From an uncultured Paracoccaceae bacterium (GTDB lineage: Bacteria; Pseudomonadota; Alphaproteobacteria; Rhodobacterales; Rhodobacteraceae): 64,000 bases of DNA. Every line of letters begins with the position of its first letter. Position 1 is the stretch's first letter. The notes below the pieces were generated by a model, which did not search any database, was not told the DNA's origin, and saw only the letters and a list, made by a program, of their open reading frames with translations. The stretch lies in assembly GCA_937920555.1 (NCBI GenBank), contig CAKZTM010000008.1, positions 1 to 64,000 of the forward strand, in the 5' to 3' direction. The position numbers and the translations under genes were made by a program. Shown here piece after piece: positions 49,382 through 58,670 of this stretch.

Positions 49382-50212
49382 ATGGAGATAATTGCGGAGA
49401 ACCGTTGTTTTGAAGGTGTTCAGGGCGTTTACCGTCACGCCTCGGACATGTGCGGATGTGACATGACCTTCGGGCTTTATCTGCCGCCTCAGGCAAAGGT
49501 GGGTAAGGTTCCGGTTCTTTGGTATCTGTCCGGTCTGACCTGCACCCATGAGAATGCCATGACCAAGGCAGGCGCGCAGGCCTATGCGGCTCTTCACGGC
49601 ATTGCCGTCGTTTTTCCTGACACCTCGCCGCGTGGGGACGGCATTGCAAATGATGATGCATATGATCTTGGGCAGGGTGCTGGATTTTATGTGGATGCGA
49701 CCCAAGATCCATGGGCGCCCAATTTCAAGATGTGGTCCTATGTGACCGAAGAATTGCCCGAGTTGTTGGGCCGGGAGTTTTCGGTTGATCTGAACCGGCA
49801 GGGGATTACGGGCCATTCCATGGGCGGGCATGGGGCGTTGACCATCGGCTTGTCTATGCCTGAGCGCTACCTGTCTGTCTCGGCGTTTGCACCTATTGCC
49901 AATCCGACCGGGTCAGATTGGGGGCGCAAGCAGTTGGGGGCCTATTTGGGTTCTGATGAGGCGGTTTGGCGCGATCATGATGCGTCTTTGTTGTTGGAGG
50001 CGCGTGGTTACCCGGGCCATTTGTTGATTGATCAGGGTGCTGGCGATGAGTTTTTGGATTTGTTACGACCGGAGGCTTTGGCCGATGCCATTGCCAAGCG
50101 GCGGCAACCTGCGACGTTGCGCATGCAGGCGGGTTACGATCACAGCTATTGGTTTGTATCGAGTTTCATGCCTGACCATGTGGCTTTTCATGCGGAGGCT
50201 TTGGGGGCTTAG
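49382..50212 (+). CDS. fghA: S-formylglutathione hydrolase
   Basis: MTFGLYLPPQAKVGKVPVLWYLSGLTCTHEN, GITGHSMGGHGALTIGL. Confidence 0.95.
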   Translation: MEIIAENRCFEGVQGVYRHASDMCGCDMTFGLYLPPQAKVGKVPVLWYLSGLTCTHENAMTKAGAQAYAALHGIAVVFPDTSPRGDGIANDDAYDLGQGAGFYVDATQDPWAPNFKMWSYVTEELPELLGREFSVDLNRQGITGHSMGGHGALTIGLSMPERYLSVSAFAPIANPTGSDWGRKQLGAYLGSDEAVWRDHDASLLLEARGYPGHLLIDQGAGDEFLDLLRPEALADAIAKRRQPATLRMQAGYDHSYWFVSSFMPDHVAFHAEALGA

Positions 50213-50222
50213 GGGCGCACTG

Positions 50223-50271
50223 AGGCGTTTTCCCAAAAGCCCACCCGCCCTCCCCTTTTGGGAAAACGCCT
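50223..50271. repeat. 17-bp perfect inverted repeat with 15-nt loop
   Basis: AGGCGTTTTCCCAAAAG ... CTTTTGGGAAAACGCCT, just after fghA. Confidence 0.9.
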
Positions 50272-50415
50272 GTCAGGCGGCAAGCTGGTGGATGGGTTTT
50301 GCGAGTATTTATGGAAAATCGAAGTTAGGCGAGCTGACCTGTTAACTCTGTTTGCTTAAAGTTTTTGGTTAATTTTGCGTTGCTCCGCTAGGTTCCCATC
50401 CGTGGGAGGCTGGTT

Positions 50416-50808
50416 ATGAAAATTTGGAGTGTATGTTTTGCTTACCTGTTATGTTTCAGTGCTTCTATGGCGCAAGGCGAAGGCCGCCGGGCTATTGAAA
50501 TGGCGGAATGTGGGTTCTTAGGGTCTGTTGCTGCGGATCAAATGTCGGACTTGCAGGAGCGGCCTGCGGCTTTGGACGGTGTCATTGCGGATGTGATCGA
50601 TTTCACCAATCTTTATTATCATTTCAGCGGGCGTGTTGCGTCCCAAGATGACCAGTCCATCAGTTTTGAGATGTACCAGACGGTCCGGCGCGTTGGCGGC
50701 GCCCATTTTCAGCGCCGCGCCGGTTCTATGAGTTCTCAGAACACAGTGCTGTTGGCGAACCGTCTGCTGTCGCGGTGTCGTGACGCGCTCAGGCAGCTTC
50801 AAGGATAG
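50416..50808 (+). CDS. Hypothetical secreted protein
   Basis: ORF with signal peptide MKIWSVCFAYLLCFSASMAQG. Confidence 0.55.
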   Translation: MKIWSVCFAYLLCFSASMAQGEGRRAIEMAECGFLGSVAADQMSDLQERPAALDGVIADVIDFTNLYYHFSGRVASQDDQSISFEMYQTVRRVGGAHFQRRAGSMSSQNTVLLANRLLSRCRDALRQLQG

Positions 50809-51341
50809 CTGCTGAACCGATCTTTTTGCAGATCAAGTACAAAAATATCATGTCGCAAATCGTCAATCCGCCCGCGCAGGATTAGGGCTTGGGTGTCAAG
50901 CTCAGGCGTGCTGGGCTGATTGCGAACATCCCTGAGCTTATCGCGCAGCTCTTCGATACGATCGTTGGTTTCGTCGATCTCTTCGGTGATTTCCCAATAT
51001 TTACGTCCCTTATTGTAGGCCGGGCGGATCGAGGACTGGATTTGCGGCTCGCACACATTGTTGAGCCTGTCTCCGGCCCGTCCAACACTGTAGGCGTTTT
51101 GCGGTGTGCAGTAGAATTTAAGGCCAGCGGCGCGAGCGCTCAGGTAGATATCTGCGACCGGAGCCACGCCAAATTCGGCGCATGTCTCTGCATATTTATC
51201 CAAAACCGAGGCCGCACGTCCCTTTTTACCGTCTTGCAGCCCGATGGCGCCCCAATCACCGCCGCGACACTCATCTTCGCTGATGGGGGCGCAGGAGGCC
51301 GCAATCACAGCGGCTGTTGCGAGCAAAATTGGTGTTCTCAT
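50799..51341 (-). CDS. DUF2799-like lipoprotein
   Basis: MRTPILLATAAVIAASCAPISEDECRGGDWGAIGLQDGKKGRA...; lipobox ASC. Confidence 0.75.
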   Translation of the reverse strand: MRTPILLATAAVIAASCAPISEDECRGGDWGAIGLQDGKKGRAASVLDKYAETCAEFGVAPVADIYLSARAAGLKFYCTPQNAYSVGRAGDRLNNVCEPQIQSSIRPAYNKGRKYWEITEEIDETNDRIEELRDKLRDVRNQPSTPELDTQALILRGRIDDLRHDIFVLDLQKDRFSSYP

Positions 51342-51423
51342 GTCTCAGTCCTTGCATTGATCATCACCAATATAGGGGCTGATTGGTGTCTGTACAAATG
51401 CCCCGGTGGCGTGCGCACCGCCT

Positions 51424-51443
51424 TTACTCTGCTAGCACAGTAG
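51424..51443. repeat. CTAG-centred palindrome, copy D
   Basis: TTACTCTGCTAGCACAGTAG; 27 nt (tgctagcacagtagcacagttgttaac) identical to copy B and its flank. Confidence 0.8.
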
Positions 51444-51548
51444 CACAGTTGTTAACTTTTACGGCCGTGTGGGAAAGGGCTATGGCAGAGGTGAAATGGC
51501 TATGAAATTTGGGCAAACGGCCTGACCCGCCCCCCGGCCGCGACCGCG

Positions 51549-51989
51549 TCAGGCCAGATAATCTGCCACGAACTGCGCTTGTGTCGGGTCAATCAAAAGC
51601 TCCGGCAACAGCTCAATCGGGGACCAAAGCGCTGTATGATTGGCCTCCGTCGCATCGCCAATTTGCATGACTGGACGGCACAGATAAATCGCACATATTT
51701 TTTGCGCCCACCGGCCATATTCCGGCAGGTAACTGAACCTCTGATACGCCCCGATCCGGCGCTCAACCGCGATCCTCCAACCGGTTTCTTCCATAACTTC
51801 ACGGTGCAGTGCCGTCAGCGGCCCTTCGCCCGGATCAATGCCGCCGCCGGGAAGCTGTGGAGACGGCTTATCCTCAAATGACATGGTCAAAAGCGCGTCT
51901 GTGCCTGACAGAATGATCCCGTAGGAGCCCGGGCGGTGCCAATAGCTCCGATTTGGATCGGGCCGCTCTCCAAGTCGCCTCATGGACAC
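51549..51989 (-). CDS. NUDIX hydrolase
   Basis: GGGIDPGEGPLTALHREVMEETGW Nudix box. Confidence 0.9.
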   Translation of the reverse strand: MSMRRLGERPDPNRSYWHRPGSYGIILSGTDALLTMSFEDKPSPQLPGGGIDPGEGPLTALHREVMEETGWRIAVERRIGAYQRFSYLPEYGRWAQKICAIYLCRPVMQIGDATEANHTALWSPIELLPELLIDPTQAQFVADYLA

Positions 51990-52066
51990 AATCTCTCTCT
52001 TGGGGTTTTGTTTTTCTCTATCAGCCCTTATGTGACCCTCTTCGATCTATCAAGAGAGTGACCGCC

Positions 52067-53050
52067 ATGAGCACTGCTGCGAAAATTGCTTGGGATGACA
52101 CCATTTTGCCGTTTCAGTTGGACCGGTCAGATATCCGTGGCCGGGTGGCGCGGCTTGATGGTACCCTAAATGGTATTCTGTCGCAGCACGATTACCCGCC
52201 GATGGTGCAGGCTTTGGTGGCCGATGCGGCTCTTCTGACGGCGCTCATTGGCCAAGCGATTAAACTGCGCTGGAAGCTCAGCCTGCAAATTCGCGGCAAT
52301 GGTCCAATTCGGCTGATTGCGACCGATTATTATGCGCCCGGCAAAGACGGATCGCCGGCCCAGATGCGGGCTTATGCCAGCTTTGACCGCGAGGCGTTGC
52401 CCGAAGCCTACACCGACCCGTTTCCGCTGATCGGGCAGGGGTTCTTTGCGGTTCTTATTGATCAAGGGGAAGGCACAGAGCCCTATCAGGGCGTGACGCC
52501 GCTGGTGGGCGCATCGCTTGCGGATTGTGCGGCCACATATTTTGCCCAATCAGAGCAATTGCCGACCCAATTTGCCTTGGCTGCTGCTTTGTCCACGGAA
52601 CCGGGGCAAGAAACCGAGTGGCGGGCCGGTGGTGTGATGCTGCAAATGATGCCCAAAGCATCTGCGTTGATGGCCAAGGAACCTGAGGCGGCGGATGGCT
52701 TGCTGGCGCAAACCGATTTTCTGGAAGGCGATGAAGGTGAGAACTGGACGAGGGCGGTGACCTTGCTGGAAACCGTTGAATTGTCTGAGCTAATCGGACC
52801 GCTCGTGGGCCCCGATATGTTGCTTCACCGGCTCTACCACGAGGAGGTTCCGCGGGTGTTCGATGCTCAACCGATTCGCTTCGGTTGCACCTGTGGACCG
52901 GAAAAAGTGGAACAAACCATGTCTATTTACTCTGCTAAAGACATAGAAAAGATGACAAATGACGATGGAATGGTCACTGCGGACTGTCAGTTTTGTGGTG
53001 CTCATTACGAATTTCACCCTAAAAAATTGGGGTTTGAAGCGAAGAGTTAA
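52067..53050 (+). CDS. hslO: Hsp33 redox-regulated chaperone
   Basis: C-terminal FGCTCGPEKVEQTMSIYSAKDIEKMTNDDGMVTADCQFCGAHYEF zinc motif. Confidence 0.93.
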   Translation: MSTAAKIAWDDTILPFQLDRSDIRGRVARLDGTLNGILSQHDYPPMVQALVADAALLTALIGQAIKLRWKLSLQIRGNGPIRLIATDYYAPGKDGSPAQMRAYASFDREALPEAYTDPFPLIGQGFFAVLIDQGEGTEPYQGVTPLVGASLADCAATYFAQSEQLPTQFALAAALSTEPGQETEWRAGGVMLQMMPKASALMAKEPEAADGLLAQTDFLEGDEGENWTRAVTLLETVELSELIGPLVGPDMLLHRLYHEEVPRVFDAQPIRFGCTCGPEKVEQTMSIYSAKDIEKMTNDDGMVTADCQFCGAHYEFHPKKLGFEAKS

Positions 53051-53177
53051 CTTTTTATTAACAAATCGGCGGCTTTCCGCTTGGAGTCCAGTGGGGTTCC
53101 ATGCTTAGAAGTTGGTGCCGAAAGCTCGGCTGAGGCGCAAAAGCCAAGTGTATTTTGGTCTAGCGTTGTTGCCTCAT

Positions 53178-53213
53178 GGCGCGTCCTAGCACCCCGGGAC
53201 GCGCCGCATTTTA
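53178..53213 (+). terminator. Rho-independent-like terminator downstream of hslO
   Basis: ggcgcgtcc-tagcaccccg-ggacgcgcc followed by gcatttt. Confidence 0.65.
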
Positions 53214-53258
53214 ACACAAAAATTGTGTGAATATTTTACACGTTACTTATTGATTTGA

Positions 53259-53909
53259 TTGGGTATGATGACCCAAAGTAATGCTGCGGGGGGCAGTTTG
53301 GCCACAGACATGACATTGGAGAGACTGCTGCGCGCGGCCAAGATTGGGGTCGGTGCTGCCTCCTCTGACTTTGATCTGAACGGTGGATTGGGCCGCGCTC
53401 AGGGGCGGGTTCTACGCGATGCATCTGTTCTTGTTTCGTTCATATTCAGGGATGGGGAATGGCGGATTATTTTGACAAAACGGGCTTCGGTTTTGCGCAA
53501 TCACCCGGGCCAAATTGCTTTTCCCGGCGGCAAGCGAGATGACAGCGATGCCTCCGCCGAGGCGGCCGCACTCCGCGAGGCCCGCGAGGAGGTTGGACTG
53601 GACCCCGCATCGGTTGAGATCATCGGGGCTTTGGGATCCCATGAGACGGTGACGAACTTCGCGGTAACCCCGGTCTTGGGCGTGATTTCGGGCAGGTTTG
53701 ATCCGCGTCCAGAGCCCGGCGAAGTGGAGGCGGTGTTTGACGTCCCTCTGTCTCATCTCATGAACCCGTCCAAGACCCGGATTGAAGGTCGGATTTGGAA
53801 TGGTGTGGTTCGGCGATATTACGTAATCCCTTACGGCCCATTTTATATCTGGGGGGCCACCGCCCGGATCATTGTGGGGCTTCGCCAACTTTGGGAGGAA
53901 GCGGCGTGA
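53259..53909 (+). CDS. NUDIX hydrolase (CoA pyrophosphatase-like)
   Basis: RNHPGQIAFPGGKRDDSDASAEAAALREAREEVGLDPASVEIIG. Confidence 0.9.
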   Translation: MGMMTQSNAAGGSLATDMTLERLLRAAKIGVGAASSDFDLNGGLGRAQGRVLRDASVLVSFIFRDGEWRIILTKRASVLRNHPGQIAFPGGKRDDSDASAEAAALREAREEVGLDPASVEIIGALGSHETVTNFAVTPVLGVISGRFDPRPEPGEVEAVFDVPLSHLMNPSKTRIEGRIWNGVVRRYYVIPYGPFYIWGATARIIVGLRQLWEEAA

Positions 53910-55075
53910 AGGTGTCTGGGGATTGGTTGCGCGGTGATGTGCAAAAAATCTTCCACGCCTTGGGCGCGGCAGGTCATCAGGTTTATGCGGTTGGTGGATG
54001 TGTGCGCAACGCGCTTTTGGGAGTTCCGGTCAATGATGTTGATCTGGCCACTGATGCGCGGCCTGAGCGGGTAAGGGCGCTGTGCGAGGCCGCCGGTCTC
54101 AAAGTTGTGCCGACCGGGATTGAGCATGGGACGCTAACGGTTGTTGTCGGGGGGACCGGGTTTGAAATCACCACATTTCGGCGCGACGTAGAGACGGACG
54201 GGCGGCGTGCCGTGGTGGCCTATTCTGACGATATCGAAACCGATGCCCGCCGGCGAGACTTCACGATCAACGCGCTGTTCGCGGACGCCACCGGCGCGGT
54301 ATTGGACCCGCTTGGCGGTCTGGCTGATATTCCGGCCCGCCGTATCCGATTTATTGATGACGCCAATGCACGCATTCGCGAAGACGGTTTGCGTATCTTG
54401 CGATTTTTTCGGTTCTATGCCGCTTATGGTGATCCCGCTGAGGGTCTGGATGCGGACGGTTTGGCCGCCTGTGCCGCCGGTCAGCATATGTTGGATGGGC
54501 TGAGCGCTGAACGCATTGGCGCGGAGATGCGAAAGCTGTTGGATGCGCCCGACCCGGCCCCGGCCATGGCTGCAATGGAGACGTCTGGTATTTTGGCGCG
54601 TATCCTCCCCGGAGCGGCGGCTGCGGGGTTGGCCCCACTCATCCACGCAGAGGCAGGCCGCGCACCCAGATGGCTGCGGCGGCTCGCGGTTATGGGTGGG
54701 GTGCTGGATCGTTTGCGCCTGTCAAAAGCAGAGCAGAAGGTTTTGGATCAGGTGGCGCAGGTATTGGAGCGCGGCATGGCCCCGCGCTTGAGCGCTTATC
54801 GGTTTGGGGCTGATGTGGCGATTGATGCGGCTGTGATTGCGGCGTCCATGGCCGGTCAGCACGCCACCGCGAGTATTGAGGCGGAGGCGGCCGCAGGGGC
54901 TCAGTTGGTGTTCCCAGTGAAAGCCCGGATGTTGATGCCCGCTTATGCGCCTGGGCCGGATATGGGTGCGGTGATGCAGAGGTTAGAGGCGGCTTGGATC
55001 GCGTCCGGCTTTGAATTGTCACGGGCGCAGCTTTTGGACATGGCTATGGAAGGCCGGCCCGAGCGCCCGGTTTAA
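53906..55075 (+). CDS. cca: CCA tRNA nucleotidyltransferase / poly(A) polymerase family
   Basis: VYAVGGCVRNALLGVPVNDVDLATDARPERV, RRDFTINALFADATG, RFIDDANARIREDGLRILRFFRF; GTG start overlapping the upstream stop. Confidence 0.92.
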   Translation: MKVSGDWLRGDVQKIFHALGAAGHQVYAVGGCVRNALLGVPVNDVDLATDARPERVRALCEAAGLKVVPTGIEHGTLTVVVGGTGFEITTFRRDVETDGRRAVVAYSDDIETDARRRDFTINALFADATGAVLDPLGGLADIPARRIRFIDDANARIREDGLRILRFFRFYAAYGDPAEGLDADGLAACAAGQHMLDGLSAERIGAEMRKLLDAPDPAPAMAAMETSGILARILPGAAAAGLAPLIHAEAGRAPRWLRRLAVMGGVLDRLRLSKAEQKVLDQVAQVLERGMAPRLSAYRFGADVAIDAAVIAASMAGQHATASIEAEAAAGAQLVFPVKARMLMPAYAPGPDMGAVMQRLEAAWIASGFELSRAQLLDMAMEGRPERPV

Positions 55076-55226
55076 AGCAGGTGGTTCTCAAATCGAGACT
55101 TGGGGCTTTGCCCCTTCGTCATGATTTTTGATGTATTTGGCTCCGCCAAATACGTGCTCCGCAGGGGATATTTACCGGAACATTGAAGGTCAGGCGGGTA
55201 AGAGCCTGAGTGATCTTGTCACGTTG

Positions 55227-55246
55227 TTACCCCGCTAGTGGAGTAG
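55227..55246. repeat. CTAG-centred palindrome, copy E
   Basis: TTACCCCGCTAGTGGAGTAG between convergent cca and hemF. Confidence 0.6.
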
Positions 55247-55311
55247 CGTCGTAAACCCATTTGAAATCAACAGGCTGAACCTGCCATAGCCGCCTCGTTT
55301 TACTGGGGGGG

Positions 55312-56208
55312 CTAGGGCCAGGTGGCGATTGGGGGTAAAGACATGAGCACCGCTTCGGGGTTGTGGCCTGTCTCCAAGCCAAATCGTGTGCCTCTGTCCC
55401 AAACCAGATTGAACTCCGCATATCGGCCCCGTTTGATCAGTTGCCAGTCCCGGTCGGTCTCGCTCCATGGTTCCTCCATGTGTTTTTCAACCAAAGGAGG
55501 AAAGGCATCCAGAAAAGCCTGGCCAACATCTTGGGTAAATGCGAAATCTGCCGCCCAATCTTGGGTGCAGTGATCGTCGTAAAATATACCGCCCACGCCG
55601 CGTGGCTCGCCCCTGTGGCGGTTCATGAAATACGTATCAGCCCATTGTTTGTAACGCGGGTAGTAGGAGGGGTCATGCCGGTCGCATGCCTCCTTTTGAA
55701 CGCCGTGGAAAAACGCCGTGTCTTCGTCCACCTCGACCATTGGGTTAAGGTCAGATCCGCCACCAAACCACCAGCCATGCGGGGTCCAGAACATGCGTGT
55801 ATTCATGTGGACCGCGGGCACTTTCGGAGATTGCATATGAGCCACCAAAGAAATGCCGGAGGCCCAAAATCGCGGGTCGTCCGCAATCCCCTCCATGCCT
55901 GTTCGTGCGGACATGGAGCGTTGCGCCGCCTCGCCCAGAGTGCCAAAAACCGTCGAGATATTTACGCCGACTTTCTCAAACACCCGGCCTTTCATCACAG
56001 ACATTTCGCCGCCCCCGCCGTCACCATCCGCGTCGCGTTTGGTCAGTTTGCGCTCAAACTTTGCTGGCGGCAGATCCGCATGCGGTCCGGTTTTTAGCGC
56101 CATCTCCAGATCTTCGAACCGGGTGCAAATATCGTCGCGTAGCTGCCCAAACCATGCGCTTGCCTGGGTCTTCTCATTGTCCATGTTCATCATGCTGCTC
56201 GGTCCCAA
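55312..56208 (-). CDS. hemF: Oxygen-dependent coproporphyrinogen-III oxidase
   Basis: GWWFGGGSDLNPMVEVDEDTAFFHGVQKEACDRHDPSYYPRYKQWADTYFMNRHRGEPRGVGGIFYDD, EFNLVWDRGTRFGLETG; start may be one of several nearby ATGs. Confidence 0.95.
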   Translation of the reverse strand: MGPSSMMNMDNEKTQASAWFGQLRDDICTRFEDLEMALKTGPHADLPPAKFERKLTKRDADGDGGGGEMSVMKGRVFEKVGVNISTVFGTLGEAAQRSMSARTGMEGIADDPRFWASGISLVAHMQSPKVPAVHMNTRMFWTPHGWWFGGGSDLNPMVEVDEDTAFFHGVQKEACDRHDPSYYPRYKQWADTYFMNRHRGEPRGVGGIFYDDHCTQDWAADFAFTQDVGQAFLDAFPPLVEKHMEEPWSETDRDWQLIKRGRYAEFNLVWDRGTRFGLETGHNPEAVLMSLPPIATWP

Positions 56209-56331
56209 GTCTGTTGTTGCGTCCTTTTACAGTTTTCTGCCGGAATTAAAAATTTTCAAATTAGGGGGGTGACATGCGACATTTTGTCATGTTAGACAGC
56301 GCGCCATTCGCTCACAGTAAAGGAGAGCTCA

Positions 56332-56361
56332 ATGCACAACTTTGGATCATCTCTAGCCTAA
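56332..56361 (+). CDS. Candidate 9-aa leader peptide MHNFGSSLA
   Basis: aaaggagagctca-ATG spacing, short ORF ending 18 nt before a terminator-like hairpin. Confidence 0.4.
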   Translation: MHNFGSSLA

Positions 56362-56364
56362 ACG

Positions 56365-56399
56365 GCCGACCAAGTTGAGAAGTCGGTCGCCCGACTTTT
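56365..56399 (+). promoter_or_regulatory. Candidate attenuator: mutually exclusive hairpins ending in a U-run
   Basis: aagtcgg-tcgc-ccgactt followed by tt; the left arm can instead pair with ccgac/cgacc at 56366-56371. Confidence 0.45.
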
Positions 56400-56436
56400 A
56401 GCATTCAAGCTCCATTTTCTGTCTGAGGATTTCCCA

Positions 56437-56673
56437 ATGTTACGCTATTTGTACAGGTTTGCCCTTCCGGGCGGACGGCGCGTCATTATCGCTTATTTTC
56501 CGCCCAAGCCGGTGGAGAAAGAGAATTTTGTCCCGCAAAAAGAGCCAGATCCGCTTTATTATGATCGGGTTTTTGCACAGGCGGGTCTGTATTCCGGTGT
56601 GCCTGTCCCGCGATGGATCCCTGCGAGAAGTAGGCACGACACGCGCTTGCCGCGCGGCAAGCGAACCCGCTGA
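56437..56673 (+). CDS. Hypothetical 78-aa ORF upstream of the ABC exporter
   Basis: TGAGGA 7 nt before ATG; MLRYLYRFALPGGRRVIIAYFPPKPVEKENFVPQ... Confidence 0.35.
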   Translation: MLRYLYRFALPGGRRVIIAYFPPKPVEKENFVPQKEPDPLYYDRVFAQAGLYSGVPVPRWIPARSRHDTRLPRGKRTR

Positions 56674-56725
56674 TCCAAGCGCCGTTTTTGCGCGCGTTTT
56701 AGATACCAATTTGAGGAGTCCGGGT

Positions 56726-58567
56726 ATGTATCGGACATTTGAAAAACTTGTCGACCCATTTGCGCCCTTCGAGGAGGTTACGCCGCCGTCGACCTATTTT
56801 GCGTTTTTGAGACGCCAATTGCAGCCGTTTCGGCGTTGGATACCGTGGCTTTTGATCACGGGTCTGGTGGTGGCGGTTATGGAATCGGGGCTCATTTTCT
56901 ACTCGGGCCGGATCATTGATTTGATGGTCGAGGCAGGCGCCGCCAGATTTTGGGATCAGCATTGGGTAGAGTTGAGCGCTGTGGTGGTCTTCATTTTGGT
57001 TGCCCGGCCCATGCTGATTTGTTTGCAAAAGCTGTTTTTGGAGCAAACGCTGGCGGGTAATCTGCAAGATCAGGTTCGCTGGCGGGCCCATAAACACATG
57101 CTTGGGCAATCCAGTGCGTTTTTCCAAAACGACTTTGCTGGGCGTTTGTCCAACCGTGTCATGCAATTGGGTACTGCGGTCGAGGATAGCGTCTATATGA
57201 TGTTTGAGGCGATTTGGTATTTTGTGGTCTACATCGTTGGTGCCACGTTGATCCTGACGCAAATCGATGCCCGTTTGTCGATCCCGATGCTGTTATGGAT
57301 GGTGATCTACGGCGCTTACACCTACTCGGTCGCGGTTCGTGTGGCCAAAGCCTCGGAAAAATGGAGTGCTGCGCGGTCCATGGTAACCGGCCGAGTTGTC
57401 GATGCATACGCCAATATCGAAAGCGTCAAGCTCTTTGCCGACAATCATCGCGAGGAGGATTACGCACGCCATTCTATGCGGCGGCACCGGGTCCGGTTTC
57501 ACCGTTTCTTGCGTCTGATGACCGAGTTGTCCTTTGGCCTTAACCTGATCAATGGTGTGTTGATTGTTGGCGTGTCCGGCGCTGCAATCTGGCTCTGGCA
57601 GGCGGGCTCTATTTCTATCGGGGAGGTCACAGCCGCGATGGCGTTGGCTCTGCGGCTCAACGGTATGTCCGGTTGGATCATGTGGGTAACGATCCGGCTT
57701 TTCGAGCAGGCAGGCGTCATTCGGGAAGGTCTTCAATCAGTTTCTGTCCCGCACGGCGTTAAGGATGTCGCGGCTGCACCTGATCTGCGTGTTGGGGAGG
57801 CTCAGATCACATTTGACGGCATCGCGCATCACTACGGGCGCGGGCATGGCGGTCTGGACGGCGTCGATTTGACCATCAACAGCGGCCAGAAGGTCGGGCT
57901 GATTGGCAGGTCGGGTGCGGGTAAATCCTCGCTGGTGAATTTGTTGCTCAGGTTCCGTGACGTGGAAACCGGTCGCATCTTAATCGATGGTCAGGATATT
58001 GCGGGTGTTTCGCAAAGCAGCTTGCGGCGGCAAATTGGCATGGTCACGCAAGACAGCTCGCTTTTGCATCGCTCCGTTCGGGCCAATATTCTTTACGGGG
58101 CACCGCAGGCGAGTGAGGCGGAGATGATTGCGGCGGCCCGCCGGGCGGAGGCGCATGAGTTCATTCTTGATCTGGAAGATCCGCAAGGACGGCGCGGCTA
58201 TGACGCCCATGTGGGCGAGCGCGGTGTGAAACTGTCGGGCGGTCAGCGTCAGCGGATTGCGATTGCGCGGGTGATCTTGAAAGATGCACCGATTTTGATG
58301 CTGGACGAAGCCACATCGGCGCTCGATTCAGAAGTGGAGGCCGCCATTCAGGAGACGCTTTACGGCGTGATGGAGGGCAAAACCGTGATCGCCATCGCGC
58401 ACCGCTTGTCCACCATTGCGCGGATGGACCGGATTGTGGTGATGGATGCCGGGCGGATCGTTGAGGATGGAACCCACCGGGCGCTTTTGGAGCAGGACGG
58501 GCTTTATGCGGCCTTCTGGAAGCGCCAGTCGGGTGGGTTTCTTGGGCTGGAAACAGCCGCGGAGTAA
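56726..58567 (+). CDS. ABC transporter ATP-binding/permease (exporter half-transporter)
   Basis: MYRTFEKLVDPFAPFEE...; Walker [55 protein letters not shown]-track start at 56459 is upstream extension. Confidence 0.93.
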   Translation: MYRTFEKLVDPFAPFEEVTPPSTYFAFLRRQLQPFRRWIPWLLITGLVVAVMESGLIFYSGRIIDLMVEAGAARFWDQHWVELSAVVVFILVARPMLICLQKLFLEQTLAGNLQDQVRWRAHKHMLGQSSAFFQNDFAGRLSNRVMQLGTAVEDSVYMMFEAIWYFVVYIVGATLILTQIDARLSIPMLLWMVIYGAYTYSVAVRVAKASEKWSAARSMVTGRVVDAYANIESVKLFADNHREEDYARHSMRRHRVRFHRFLRLMTELSFGLNLINGVLIVGVSGAAIWLWQAGSISIGEVTAAMALALRLNGMSGWIMWVTIRLFEQAGVIREGLQSVSVPHGVKDVAAAPDLRVGEAQITFDGIAHHYGRGHGGLDGVDLTINSGQKVGLIGRSGAGKSSLVNLLLRFRDVETGRILIDGQDIAGVSQSSLRRQIGMVTQDSSLLHRSVRANILYGAPQASEAEMIAAARRAEAHEFILDLEDPQGRRGYDAHVGERGVKLSGGQRQRIAIARVILKDAPILMLDEATSALDSEVEAAIQETLYGVMEGKTVIAIAHRLSTIARMDRIVVMDAGRIVEDGTHRALLEQDGLYAAFWKRQSGGFLGLETAAE

Positions 58568-58670
58568 GGTGAGGGCGGGCGTGTGGCTCGCCCTTTTCCT
58601 GGCATCAGAGGCACATGGTGAAAGTGTGAAATTCAGGTGTAAGCCTATGATTTTTGGCACAAACTCAGCA

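Noticed and set aside
55081-55170. GC-rich hairpins after cca (ggggctttgcccc, gtatttggctccgccaaatac) as a novel element
   Set aside because: This type of 3'-end sequence looks common in Rhodobacterales genomes; likely ordinary terminator or REP-like sequence
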